A stretch of 64,000 bases of DNA from positions 23,394,015-23,458,014 of the forward strand of contig OU015528.1 of assembly GCA_907165065.1 (NCBI GenBank), given 5' to 3'. Below are positions 49,632-63,900 of the stretch, one piece after another (positions within the stretch are counted from its first letter, which is position 1; every line of letters begins with the position of its first letter). This stretch comes from Caprimulgus europaeus (Eukaryota > Chordata > Aves > Caprimulgiformes > Caprimulgidae). The notes beneath the pieces were generated by a model. It ran no database searches. It saw only the letters and a list, made by a program, of their open reading frames with translations, and was not told the origin of the DNA. The position numbers were made by a program, and so were the translations under genes.

Positions 49632-52600
49632 AATACCAACATAAATATAAATATGAGCAACTGGTAGTGGAGCCCTTGGTCTCATTCTCACGACCTGTGG
49701 TTTCCATACAGCCCAGGGACAGCTTCACTTTCAGTTTCCTAAAATACTTGCATACCTCTCCAAGATTCAACTAGGCTACAGTATTTATGCTCTGTGATGC
49801 TCCTCTTCTGGAGCCTTCATGCTCTGCCCTCTTCCTCAGGAGGAGCAATTGGATGTGAACACAGAGCCATCGCACTGTGTGCTTCTTGTGTCACACAACT
49901 GCAAAGCACAGGCTGCGTCACTTCAGAATAAACTGTGCCAGAATAGTTTGAGGGGTTTTCTAATACTGTTTTGGAATGTAAACAACAGCATTTCCTTTCA
50001 GTTGTATTTGCTTTCTTACTTTGTTATTACATCTGCCCAGAAACACTCTTGCTCTGCTATTCATCTGTGCCACCACTGCACTGTCCTGGGTATAGCAAAT
50101 CAGTCTGTTAGTGTAGTAGGTAGATACTGGAAAGACAAGTCTATCTGTGAAGAAATTAGAGGTTTTTGTCAATGGAATTGCTGCCAGTGACAAAATTCTA
50201 TGAAGTAAAATCTGTTCTGGCAGCAACAGGAAATGTGGTATCTCAGTCTTTGCTTTACTAAAACTGGAGAGATGGGGAAGAAGCGTGGAATCAGTACATG
50301 CCATCATGAGCAACATGCCTGCTAAGGAAGGATTAACTTGATTCAAGGGCAGAGAGGCCAAAGCAGACTGAGATGCCTTCAGAGGGCTTTATCATCAGGA
50401 AATGCTTGGTAGTCTCCTAACTCCTCACCCACAAATGACTAGCTATTTTTTGAACCTTAAGTCACTAGACAACACTAATTAATGCCAAATTCTAATGTTC
50501 TAAAAAATTATAACTATTCACATAGTTGTACATTTAAGTATGGCATTTAAAGACCAGAATTTAGGGAAATAGAAAGTTTGCAGAGCCATTTAATATGGAG
50601 CTTTATTAATTAGCAGCATTATCTCCATTCTGCTTGTCGCATGGTTTTGTACATTATAGCAACAGCAAGATAAGATTAGAGAAAATAGTCACTGCCACAG
50701 GATACATCTAGATCAATATTTTAGGTTGGAACAGTAGCTGAGTTTTGAAGCTTAGACAGGCCTCATCCCATTGTTTCCCACACAGTGGTCTGGACTGCAG
50801 AGCAGTAACTTTGAGCAAAGTCAAAGGTCAGTCATGTTGCCTGCTTAGATTACCTCCAGCACACAGGCACTAAAGAGCCAGAAAAAGAAAGATAGATAGA
50901 TGGCAGTGTTCAGCTCTACAAGCATTTTTGTAGATCTTGAGATGTTCAGCACTTTCCCAAAGCTCAGTTCCCAGAGCTATGTTATTACCTGAGTCACTGG
51001 TTTTGTTGGAAAAATATAAACTTTCAGTTCTCATGAATTCAGAGAAAAGCATAACAATTTTAACTGTCATCACTTTAAAATTAATCTCATTATTTAGCAA
51101 TTTTTCCTTTGATTCTTTAGTGCTTTAAGCTAGCATCATCTAATTATTTTCTCGAGTGATGGTGACCCAGAATAATCTCCAGCTGTGCCAAGATTGATTT
51201 TGACAGAAAATTGAACCAACACCAACAATAAGCAATTATTTATAGGCTTATGCCTATAGTTTTATGTATGTTTTATATATATGTAGTATGTAAAATGTGG
51301 CAGAATGCACAAAATAGCTTACTGCTGATGAGCTAGCTATTCTAGTGTTGTTTCAACACTATTACTACTTAGTGAGAAATCAGCAACTTTTAAATTACTT
51401 GCAGAAATTGTGTTCTAGATTCAAACTAAAACAGCCCAATTTACCCCAAATGAAACCGAATTGTGCAGAACATTCTCACAGTAATTATTTGACCTTTATT
51501 CTCTGTAATGTAACCTTTTGATGGCTCATTTATTAATAATATTCTGCATATGATGAAAATTTGAAAGGTTCTCAGCTTTCATCTGAAAAACTAAAGCCTT
51601 TAGGACCAGAATTAATATGTGAAAGGGAAAAGAACTTGCACACTCATTTTCTTTCTCTCTTGTATATGTATGCATCATATGAATCACATATGTTGACTAT
51701 TAACAAATCCAGAAAATTCTGAATTGTCAGACTGAAATGATTTCTAGAGCACAGTCTACTTATGATTAGTTATACTCATATTGCTTGATATTTTCCTTGA
51801 AAATAGAAGCAAGCTTATGTGCTTTATTTATATTATGTTTTTGACATGGACTAATTGATCTGAATTTCAGAACATTAACATAATCTCATTATAATAAAAA
51901 CATGATATTTTAAATGCAATGGAAAACACAATTAACCTCAGGCAAGGGGGGAATCCTTTCTCAATTGAGTAGCTTACATAAAAGTCAGATGTTGTTAATA
52001 AAATACATTTAATAGAAACTCGGTTTGGCTTTGAATATGAAAGAATCTATGGTGAACATTCTCCATGAGTCATGCATGTTTTTCATTAAATAAAGGGCTT
52101 GTGTAATTTGAATGACTATATGTTTTTCTTTTTACAAACCTGTTTGTATAAAAGTAATATATCATTCTTTCCCCAAATCCAAGATGGCCAAACTGGAGTG
52201 ACGTGAGCCCCAGGCAATGGGAGGCCTCAATACTGCTGCTGTCTTTTCTTTCCAGGAGACAAGGAATAGCTGATATGGCATTGCACAAGGGTCCAGTGTC
52301 CAAATGGTCCAGTACTTAGTCCTGAGCTACTCTGCATTCAGGGAAAGGCACGGCAGACACCTTGCACCTCCTCTGAATTCATCCAGCCCAGGAGCTGTGG
52401 ATGCTGAATTAATGCAGCCCATAAGGGGCAGGGAGATGTCAAAGCACACAACCTGACCCTGTGTTTGCAGAAAATTGGTCTGAAATGGCCACATAAACTC
52501 TCAGATTACACCTAAGAAAGATTTTGTGTTATCTGTGCTGTCATTTGTGATGAAGATACCATCAAAGGAGACCAGATCCAGTATTGACAAGTGTGACTAA

Positions 52601-55600
52601 TCAGTGAGCCGCCTGAGACTGTGGCACCCCTTGCTCCCGCGAACACCGTTGTGCTCACTCTGCACCACAGAGAAAGAAAGAGCACAGAAAGGTCTTATCT
52701 TAGGAAATTTTTCATGCTGGGTGATGCCTGCATCCAATTAGTTTTTCTGGGAAATGATGCAGTCATTTCTAATAGTGAGAGCAGATGCAATATACAGCTT
52801 TACCTACGTGAAGCCTGGCACTCTTACTATAAACCTCTCCTGACCTCATGCTTGCAAGGTAGAAGCTGACATCAGTCTGAAGAGTTAATTCATACCCCTC
52901 AGATGAAATTTTATCAAACCTGTGAAAACTTACTCAGATTCAGCCAAGTGATAAATCTCTGGAAAACTTCCTGTCCAAGGACTTTTTTGCTCAATTTCCT
53001 GTCTCTGACAGTGACCAGTAGCTTGAGGAGAAGTATCAGAAAAGACTAAGTATGTGGTACTCCTTCCTTGGCATGCATTCAAGCCTTGGCCAGGACATTG
53101 AGTTTATCCTTAAAAAATGATCTTAATCCACTCTTGATTTCTGAAAAGTAATTGCATATGTCGGGTGCTCACCTAAGGTCTCACAAAGATCAATTGAACA
53201 AATAATAAGAAGAAAGGAGTATTAATTTATTGTTTTTTACAAAATTTGGAGGAGTTGAAGGAGCTAAAGTACAACCCAGACACATAAAATAGCAAGGGAG
53301 GGTGCAGGGTGGGCAGAAAAAAAGATAAAATATAATTTTCCCATGGGATCATTTATCACTAATTAACAACCATATCATCATATGTTTTCACAAGGTAACA
53401 AATAAAATTTCTACATAAAAATTATTAGCAGACATTTTCCAATTATAAACTGTTTTGTAATGTAACCAAAATAGTGTTCTTTATTAAAGAAACTTGGTTG
53501 CTGGCCAGAAGTTAATATAAAAAACATGAAATAGTACATAGAATAAAGACATAAGATGATATGTTTTACTTTAGTAATTTATAATGTTTGCACAATAAAA
53601 AAACTTTTTAGAAGAATATTTAATACCAATTTAATACGCAATCTTGATTCCAGTTTATTAATACACCTGCAATTTTGAAATGGAAAGAAAATATTTTTAA
53701 TCAAATAAAGAGTGAAAAATCAGACTTCCTTTCTCTAAATATTTATGAAGGTCCTGCCACAATATAAGAGGTTATAAGATAACAACTCTACTGTTTTTCT
53801 CCAAACCCCAGATAAGGGTTTGATCCATGTTCTATACACGAGCATACAACAACAACATATATATAACAGTTGTATGGAACAAATTGTGATAAAAAACCAG
53901 ATATAATTCTATGGTTTCATCTCGGGGATCTGTTTTCTCCTTTTGTTAATATAAAGAAAATGAATGTTGTCTTTTAACAATTTAATAACACATATGGATC
54001 ACCTTTTCAATGCAGAGAAAAGAAATGCCTCCATCATGTACAAAGGTCGATTATACCTTGAAGACTTGTAGAAATCAATGTAATAGTGATAATGAAAGGC
54101 TAGAATTTAGATGAAGCCTAGCTATATAAGAAGTTAAGATCCAATAATGAAAACTTAAGAAGTGCTCAAAATAAACTCAACAGTTAGAACTCTAACTAAT
54201 AAAAAAGCCTTTCCAAATAGCTTCTCCAACATAAAAAAATAATAATATAAATTTTGTATTTGAGATAAATACTTAAGTCTGCTCAGGGAGATAATCAAAT
54301 TACAAACTTATTAAAAGCCCATCTGAGCTTCATATCCATGCATGACTGCATATTTTAACTGGAATTAAAAATGGTCATCTGATCTCATTTTCAGTAAATA
54401 AGTTGAAAGTTATTTTCCTGGTTAAAGTTGTGCCCACTAATGTTACTACAGATAAGGGTCTGTCAGCATTTTCATTATACAGTCCTATTTTTAGAGATTT
54501 AATGCAAGTTGGCTGTCAAATCCAGTTCATCATTGAAATAAGAAATACAGTGACTCAGACCAGTGAATGTAACTTAATACAAGAAAAGAAATCTTGTGTT
54601 TAACAGTGTTTAGGTTAAGAGATGCAAACTAATTTTTTTTTAAAGCAAAGGTTAACTATAGAGCAAACATTTAAACTTGAATAGGTTTAAAGGGTCAAAT
54701 TATACCCTAATTTAATAACAACTACATTTTATGGCAGTTCTTATTTAATAAAGAACCTAATCATATAGGCAACAAATATATGAATATTCCTCACATGCTT
54801 AAGGCAAGGCATGTATATAAACAATTTATTGGATCAGGGAAAGAACCCCAAAGGCACTTTGGAGTGCAGGTACCAAGGATGAGAAAAAGATCCTCAAAGT
54901 CATATGAATAAGAAGCTATCTATGCTTAAGGAGTGAGATGCTTGGTTACAGTGTCTGACTGACACTCTCCACAACTTCCTCCAGCTGGAAACCTGTGCAG
55001 CTGAGTCTTATCTTGCAACTATGTCCACAAAAGACAGCAAGCAGAGTCCTCTGAGCAATGAGACAGATTGCACATTTTCTTGGGAGCGGGTTTAAAATCT
55101 TCATGAACCAAAGTAGAGATACAAGCTCAAGTCTTTCTATTTAGCACTGCTCCACTTCATATAATGGTAACATGTTCATGGGGCTGTTGTCAGAGCTAAG
55201 TATAGAAGGGAAGTGGGAGGGGCTCATTGACTTTACTGGGTAGGAATTAGGTCACTATAACCAAATCTCCTTACATCACTTCATTCAGGGGCTTTCATTT
55301 CATGTACAGACTTTACAAGCACATTAGGCACCAGGTAAAGGATAAAATAGTTATTTATTGATCATTACACACAAAAACTATCTAAGATTTACGAGCTCAC
55401 CACCCTGATAACATGTCTTTGCTGGCCAGGCAGGCATCAGTCAGACATGGAACATCTGACTTCCACTGGTCACAAGAGCAACTCCTCCATGCTGGTGACT
55501 TGCTGTCTTCCAAATCCAGAGGTTTTTTCCTTCAGAAATATCTATCTTTCCAAGTTGGGTTTTCTCCTTCTGAACCCTTGAGCTGCTAATGATCCCAGTC

Positions 55601-58600
55601 TCAACAATCGCACCTCTCTGCAGTTTTGCCTTTTTGTCTTGTATAAGATGACTCCATGGCCTTTCTTACACCTTTCTCATCTCACAATTCCCTCAGAATC
55701 TGAGCCAAGTTTAGGCACATGGACCACATAAGAGCTGGACCTTGGATTCTTCATCACAGATAGTTGAATCCCTGTGTAATTATAAGGTTATGATCCCCTA
55801 CAGTGCTGTGGGATAACCAAATTCAGGTTCCTCTCTGACTAATATTATTAAAGTGGAAGAGCTACAGTAAAAGAGGATGAGAAAGTACCACCCAGAAATA
55901 ACTAATAACTGATGGCTTAATTATTATGCATTCTCTTGGAACAGAAACACTAACAATCTTAGCAAAATTAAGATGAGTAAGGATGTGAAACACCACGCTG
56001 TGACTCTGAGACACCCTTGGCTTTTTCTTCTCCACTAGGCACTTTCAGCGTTAGTCTAAGGGACTGCAGCACAGTCAGAACTAGTTAACGTGGAAAAGTC
56101 TCTGTCAGGGTCTATGTGCCTGCCCGCAAACAAGATTCAGGCACCGACAGAGTTAGGCAGCACAGCAATAGTTTTGCAGGCATCAGAGACACAGTTCTTT
56201 GCACAAAATGCATGAAAGGTCCTGGAACCTGAAAGGACACTGAAGCTTGAGAGTTTCACATTTAGCACCCTGAGTTAATTACATAAAAGATATCCAGCAC
56301 CACAATTGTTTTTCTTTTGTACTTCCTGGACCTACAGATATGTTTATCCATTAATTATACTGAGAATGGCTGACAGAGCCCATTTGGGAGTCTGGTGGAA
56401 GACTTTATTTTCCATTTCTTTGCCAGGCAATGAAAAGATTTGTTTCACAAAGATAAGGGCAGCTTTGGGCATGTTCAGAAACTATAGTTCCTGGGACACA
56501 ACAAAATGAAAATTATAGTGTCTGTGGAGGCAGAGAAGTGACTGTCGTGGAGCAAGTATTACAGTCAGAAACATAAATATATAAAGCCCATCGTAAACTC
56601 CTCCATACATACCTATCACCTGCTCCTTTAGTATATTCAATCCTTTATTGGGAATACTCAAGAGATAAAATCAGGGCAGTGGATATAAACGAGCCCTTCA
56701 TTTACAGTATTCTTGTTGCATTCTGTGGTAATGATTTAGATCCAAATTCTATTTAGAGCTAGGGAAAATATCTTTTATAAAGAAGTCATTGTAAATTTGG
56801 ACAATTTTTGCATCACTTATTCACAGTCCTTTACTAAGCCAGCTCTATAAATGGAAAAACAATATCTTATGAATAACATCCATTGCATATTTTTTCTTTT
56901 TTTTTCAATGAATAATTATCTGTCTTGACATTTTCTAGTTGCTCAAACAGCCCTTATTCTGGACATATAGATACCCCACTAGTAATACTGTACCTGAAAT
57001 ATGCTGAAATCTAATTCCTAAGTAGCCCAAACTACATTTTCAAGCAATACCTAGACATTACAGCATGCAACGCCTATTAAGTTTCATAAGAACTGAGCAA
57101 CTAAATCCACATTTCTGTACAATGTCTCTAAGTATAGAAGAGAGAGGTATCCTTTGTATTGAATCCAGTGTTAATCTTCATTCTTGCTCTTTTTCATGGT
57201 GGATCTCAGTAATTCCTCTCAGCTCCCTAGTTCACAGACTTTGTGATGGTGATGGTTTAATGCCATCATCACATAAAGTCCCCATAAATCCTCCTACTGG
57301 ACCAGATAACTAGGAAATATGCTGCAGGCTGTACTATATTCCCTGTTTTAAAAATTTAGGGGCAAATGTTTAAGAATGTTGTTATTAAGTTGGGTAGTTT
57401 GACTACCAATAAGCTGGAGCACACAGGTGCCATGACTTATAGTACTTTGAGGAGCGGTGAGACTGAACTAGGTATTTATAAACTGAAAAGAGATATATTA
57501 ACATCAGCTGGTTCTTCATTTGTCAGGAGAAAAATGCAGCCCCTGGAAGCCTTATCCTTTACAGGCTTACTTGGCATAATTAGAATGAGCACATGTCTAA
57601 AAACAGGTGGTAAAAGTGAGTTCCCTTAATCATAACATTGTTAAATATTAAGGAATGGTGTTATTTTTCACAAGTACTTAGGGTAACAGCCTCTGCAGAA
57701 TTTCCCGCTGTTTCCTTTGTCTGAGGGAGAGCACTGGTAAGTCCTTAGTTGCTGCTACTGAAGGAGCAGTCAGTGTGTGGAGTGCAGCAGTGATGGCCCA
57801 TGAGCTGCCTTTCCCTAAATCAAGCTGATCAGCAGTTCTGGTTTTTTAGTGTCTTTCCTCCGGCACTTGCCCCATCGTGTCCTGCCTGTCCCTTCCACTA
57901 AGAGGAGGAGCCCAAGCCTGACCTAGCCTTGGCTCATCATCTTTTAGACTGCAAAATTCAGTTCTGCTTGCTGTCCTGGTAAGTCTTCAAAAGGTTCTAC
58001 TTAGAGGAGCCTTAAAATAGAAGGGAATCAGGCCTGACACATTTTTAGCCATGTAACTAAACAACGTTGTATTCAGCAGGGAGAGGTTATTTTTACTGGA
58101 TCCATAGATTGATTTCCATGGGAATTCTGTACTTTGGAGGTGAAATTCTTGTCTTAGCAGAGATACAGAATAAAGGCTATGGACTGTACCACATCCTGCT
58201 GTTGGTGTTTTTATCTGTTTAAATACATTTACAAGCACCTGCAAACAGGTGAATTTCAGTCAAAGCTAGCTTGGGATCAGATTCTAAAAATAATAGATGC
58301 AGTTACTCACTGCAGGTCTGCAGTAGAAGCTGTAGCTTGGCATTTTAATGACCACGTTCCACATAAATATAAATTGAATGTAAACCCTACTATGCTTAAT
58401 TTGAATCATAAAACTGACATGAGTTAAAACTAAAACAGGAATGCAAGTAGACACTTATGGAGTAAACTTGAAAATAATCTTTATACCTTTTTATTTATCT
58501 TCAAGATTTTCCTGCATGAAAGTGTTATATTTTAATCTACACAAGAACTTTAAATTGTACATAATTTATGAGGGAGAAGAAAATTTCCTTTTCAACTGTT

Positions 58601-60596
58601 CCAGTCTATTGGATCTGACCACATTTGAGAAACACTAAATCTCTTGCAATCAAGTAGTAGATATTCTGAAAACATTTGAATGAGTACATATTCAACCAAA
58701 TTTCTAATAAGAGCTAATATTTGTCAGGATCTGCACCTACACATCTACCACAGCTTCCTGCAGGGTTTGGAAGCCAAACTGAAGCTGTGAGAAGCCATGG
58801 GGACACGGCTTCATGCAGCCCCAGGGGCAGGCTCCTGCAGCAGCCAGGGTTGAGCACTTGGGCAGGGCAGGCAGGGCAGATTCTAAGCTAGGAGCTGTAG
58901 CCTTGAGTCAGCAAGGGACGTCAGGATGAGGTCTGGAGACAGAGATCAGGGTCAGCCTCTGTCTAGGACACAGACAGGTAAACTCCTGGAAGGGGAAGGC
59001 ATTCAGGTCCCTTGCAATGTTAATCTGACTCATGGACATGAATTAAGAAGGTTTTTTGAGTTTGTTGGTTAAAGTTGGTCGGTTAAAAGCCATATTAAAG
59101 AAAAAAATACAGTGATAACTTTTCAGAACTTACATACTGCATAAGGAGAAACACTTTTTCAAAGTATTTTTATACTTCAGATATATATTCACATTAAAAG
59201 TACTACTTAATTTTGTTTATATACTATTCTTCACTCTTTTAAAATCATTATGGGTGGTGATTTGTGTCCTCACAGAGGAAATTGCCCCTTTCCTGACACT
59301 TTCTAACCTTTGGGTTGGCCTTCAGATGTGAAAAAACACCTCCCATGTGGGACAAACAGCAGGCAACAGCTGTGTTTCACAGAGCCCTGACTGATCAGAT
59401 TCTACTGGTGGTCTTAATTTTCTTGTCTTGTATTTTTATACCATCTTTGTATCAATTTCATAATAATATTGAAATGCCTACAACCTGAGAAATAGGAGTA
59501 CAAAATTTCCACCTTTCTTAAAATGTAAGGAAGGACATTTTTGGTACAGCTGCTGCTAATGCAAAGCTAAGATCCCCCTGGCTGGCTAGAGCCTGACTCT
59601 GCATAGGAGACCTTGGAGTATGCAAAGCACATTGAAATAAGCTTGTGACTGGAATGCTAAAACATCCTGGGGAATCTGCTCTTTCCCTCCCTGGGATCCA
59701 CAGCTCAGCACTCTTCATGCCTGTGACATCAGCCTACTGGTAAGAGGTTTTTTTCTGAAACCCTCTAATTACCAATTTTGAATTCTAGCATAGTTCTCAG
59801 TCCCCCAAACAAAATTATTTCCCACTGACTTACAGTGAAAACTTGAAACCCTGTGTGATTTTGTGTATTTGGTGCAAATATCTCTTTCATTCTCCTATTT
59901 TTGTGATTCTCAAGGTGTGGAATAAGTAATATTCAAAAGCAAAAATGAGGAGAAAAATGTGGCAAGTAGGAAGCCTGAGTAATTTTGTAGAGGTTCAGAC
60001 CACCCCTGCTCTAAAATCTTACATGCAGTGATAAGAAGTTAAATCATCATGAATGGATGTTCAAGTGTTGTCCAGGGCTCAACTGCTTGAAATAGAGTGC
60101 CAGAATGAGTTAATTCAATTTGTCTTGATAAAGATCTCAGGGAAGTAAGCAGATTTTATTATTATGTTATGAAAAGGCTCTTGCATGCCTTAAGAGATCA
60201 TTTATCCTGTTCACAACACAGGACCAGCTGCAGCTATGTAATTCAGCTCCCTGGCAGATTGGGAATGGAGGTTACACTGATGCTATTGCATTGAGCCAGT
60301 GCCCACACCATGGAGCTGGCACAAGTGTTTTGGGAACGGCTCTGCCTACACAAGCCCACATTCTCCCAGATAGTTCCTGGCTTATTTTGTGAGTTCTGGC
60401 ACTCCAGGGTCTGACCAGAGCAGACATACTGCAGGTAGAAAATTAATATTTTAAATTCTACTGATAGGCCAATGACAATACTATAATTTTAGAAAACTGA
60501 AAAAAAAAATCCAGCAAGTTCTTTCTTATTCTGCTACGATGATTAACACAATTTAAATATATAAATTAACTCATGGGCTTCTGAACAGAAACAAGT
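49632..60596. other. Long AT-rich stretch with no identified gene
   Basis: No exon, RNA gene or named transposon recognised. The part from about 53.2 to 54.8 kb is especially AT-rich with many TTTAAT/AATAAA words. A GC-richer patch with short ggcagggca tandem words lies at about 58740-58990, without a recognisable gene. Open frames are at most about 133 codons and overlap antisense frames. Confidence 0.5.
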
Positions 60597-60905
60597 CATA
60601 GAATGGTTTGAATTGGAAGGGACCTTTAAAGTTCATGTAGTCCAACCCCACCTGCAGCAAATGGATATCTTCAACTAGATCAAGTCACTCAGAGCTCCGT
60701 CACACCTGACCTTGAAAGTTTCCAGGGATGGGTCTTCTACCACCTCTCTGGGCGACCTGTTCCATTGTTTCACCACCTTCACTGTAAAAAATTTCTTCCT
60801 TGTATCTAGTCTGAATCTAACCCCATCTAGTTTGAAATCACTTCCCCTTATCCTATTGCTACAGGCCTTACTAAAAAGTTTGTCCCCAGATGTCTTCTTA
60901 CGGTT
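60597..60905 (-). mobile_element. CR1 LINE 3' end, 5'-truncated
   Basis: The catagaat octamer at 60597-60604 is the reversed CR1 tail. It is followed by ggtttgaattggaagggacctttaaagttcatgtagtccaacccc, the classic antisense CR1 3' UTR. Beyond it, ctgggcgacctgttccattgtttcaccaccttc is the antisense of the HWNRLP region, and the stretch to about 60905 covers the GLKL region. Only about 310 bp survive. A plus-strand frame of 87 codons here is antisense to the element and is not a gene. This copy carries the aacttttta-type segment (plus strand actaaaaagtttgtccccag), which suggests yet another CR1 subfamily. Confidence 0.95.
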
Positions 60906-63900
60906 AAGAAACCACCCTTCTTTTAATTATCAAAATAAGACCTTCAGAAGACCACAACCATTGGAAAATAAATAGCTCAGTAACTAACAGAATTAAAATA
61001 TCCTATATTTATTTTTTATTCCATGGCTTATGAGTCAATTCAATTTAAACAGAGTCAAATTTTGTTTACGCCCAACTGTTTTATATCATACTTTTTGACC
61101 TCACTTTATTGGGAAAGCCACCTTGCAAAGAAGAGCAGTTTTGGTTTAAAAAACCCTAGAATTATCTAATAAAGCTCAGTCGTAGGAAAGTATTATTGAT
61201 TCAAACTCTTATGTCAGGCACAGCTTATCTTTTCCTTTAGGAAAATATATTTCACATATTAGTTTTGTGAGTTTATGTAACACAAAGATATAAGAGTAAA
61301 ACTTGTACTTTGATAGCCAAAACATCATACATACCACCTGCCCAATATCTAATTTATGGAGACAGACATTTTTAAAAGCAAATATAAAATCGTATTACAT
61401 GATTTTCAGTAATGTCAAGAACTGCCAGTCACACAGTATTTTTTTTAATAATCAGGTTGTTTACAGTAATGATTTGGCAGATTAACATTAGTCACTGAAA
61501 AATATACTGGTCATAAACTGCATGGAGTTGACCTTATTTTGGTAATATTCCCTTCAGTGTAAGTATTAAGTTTTAGATTACAAGGATTAGTCATAAATAA
61601 TGTTAAACAAAATTTAGGGGAAAAAATTAAAATATGTTTTGGGGGGTTTTTTGCTTAGTTTCTGATTTTGACTGGTTTTGATTTATTTGAAAAGAAACCC
61701 ATCAGCTGTGCTCCTGAGAATTCATTTCTAAAACAGGTAAGCTAAATTGCTCATCAACAGGTTACCTGTCATCATTTTGCTTCAAACTGTTATTACTGCC
61801 TGTAGTTGGTAAAAAATATTTATCAAAATAGATTTGATGGAAACTTCTATAAAACTATTGTTTCATTAGCAAACAAATAGGAGAGAAACATCTTGAATTT
61901 GAAGCAAATATAAGAGGTTTTAAATCTCTACTAATCAGCATCTTCCTTAATATTACAACTCTATGAAAATGGAATAAAAACATGTAGAAATATGGATTAA
62001 TTTTTATTAAAGTAATTAAAATTTGCAAGTTCAGTTTTTTTAAACTCCACACCATGGATAATACTGTAAATATTTCTGATATGTCATGAAAACAAATTTC
62101 AAAACACAAAAACTGTTCACAAGTCATCAGTTCAGAGTTATGACCAGCTCTTCTCCAAGACAAATAGCCCCCAAATGGTGAAAAAGGACAGGATAATATT
62201 TACTAATTTTATCAGTCACTCCATGAAGATTGGAAAATGAAGCATGAAGTAACTTATGTTTCTGCTCTTCATAGGCAAAGCAGCCAGGAGAAATGAAACA
62301 GCGTGCTGAGCTTCTTGCACCTTGCTTTTGTTCTGACAAGACTCCCATCGATAAATGTCAGAGATTTCTTCTTTGTTCTTGGACCACACTTTAATAGTGT
62401 AGCTATGTGCTTAAAGTTAAACAGATAGTCAAATACTTTCCCAAAATGAGGTCCCAATTAAAACAGTCAAAAATACATGCCTTAAGAATATTCATCGTCT
62501 TAGTGTATCTATGGAAGCATGATGGGCACAGATAGTTCCAGTAGATAACTCTTTTCCCAGATATATTAATACACATGTTTGGTAGAAACTTATCTTTTTT
62601 GGTCATCTTTGCCAAGTTTTCTAATCGCTCTACCTTTTGGCCCAGAGACGCTTGACACAGAATGTGAGCATCTCTTTTTATTCTGTTTATGGGAATTTCC
62701 ATTTTTATATCATCTTCAGGCTACAAAAATGCTTTTCACCATTCTTTTAAATAATTTACGAAATTATTAAATGTATTACTTATTTTTATTTAATTTATAA
62801 TTTAGTATAATTTATATAATGACATTTGTATAAATGTCAGCCTAACCACTCACCATCTTAACAATTTCCCTCATTTCAATATGGCAGGAAAGAGAGGATT
62901 CATAATTATTATTTTTTAAAAGTCAGATGAAAAGTATAGATGAGGAAAAACACAGTAGGAACACTGAAATTCATCTGTGTTGAGAGTCATAATTCACTGC
63001 TCATTTACTCACTGTGTTATTAATAGAAGCTTTATTTTTGTTAAATAGGCTCAAGTCATATTTTTTTCACTACAATGCTCGGGAGCACTGTAAGACATTC
63101 AGGAACAGGATTAGAATAACGGAAAACCAACACAGAAGTGCACTGCACTGAGTATTTATTTGTCACAAACAAGTACTAGAAAAGCAGAAAAGGGCAGGAA
63201 TGCTTTCCATAGAACTGTCGCTTGACCTGAGACACTCTTACAACCTAAATATCCACCTCATGCCTTTTCCACACATGAAGCACCTTGCTAACAAGAATTA
63301 CAAACAGAGAATTGGCAGTCATTAAGAAAATAATTTCAAGTTATATCTCCCAAAGCAGTTAGGCTTATTGCCCTCAAGATGCTTATTGGAAATCTGTTCT
63401 GACTGCTCACCCTCCTTGTGATCAGAAAAGATTTTATAATTTCCACCCAAATATAGTCAATTAAACACTTTAAATTCTTCAAGCTACTTTGTTCTTTAAC
63501 TCAGAGAACTTTTCTTCGCCTCTGACGTCTACTTCCTTTGCATAATGACAGACACAATCCTGTCTCTTTTCATTTTTTGATTAGTCAGATTGGGTGAATT
63601 AACTTATTTTATGGTAAGATTACTTGAACAAGAACTCCTGCCTTTACATATCTCATCAGCCACCTCATGGAAGCAGCCATAATACTTCTCCTTGGTGAGC
63701 TCAAGACAGCTTATCTTTCAGTGATAATGAAGAACAACTACCCTGAATTTACCATGAGACAAGTGCAGTCAGGGAAACACTTAGCAGAAATTACTTCATG
63801 ACAACTGGTAAACCTGCATTCTTCCCAAATTTGCAGTAATTCACTCACATTTCCATGTCCTGAGGCTCCTCTTCCATTCCAGCACGTATTCACTTTTAAT

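Noticed and set aside
53160-55380. AT-rich sequence considered as an LTR retrovirus remnant
   Set aside because: No TG...CA termini, primer-binding site, polypurine-tract context or retroviral protein motif could be shown.
60712-60975. 87-codon plus-strand frame
   Set aside because: Antisense of the minus-strand CR1 3' end plus flanking sequence.
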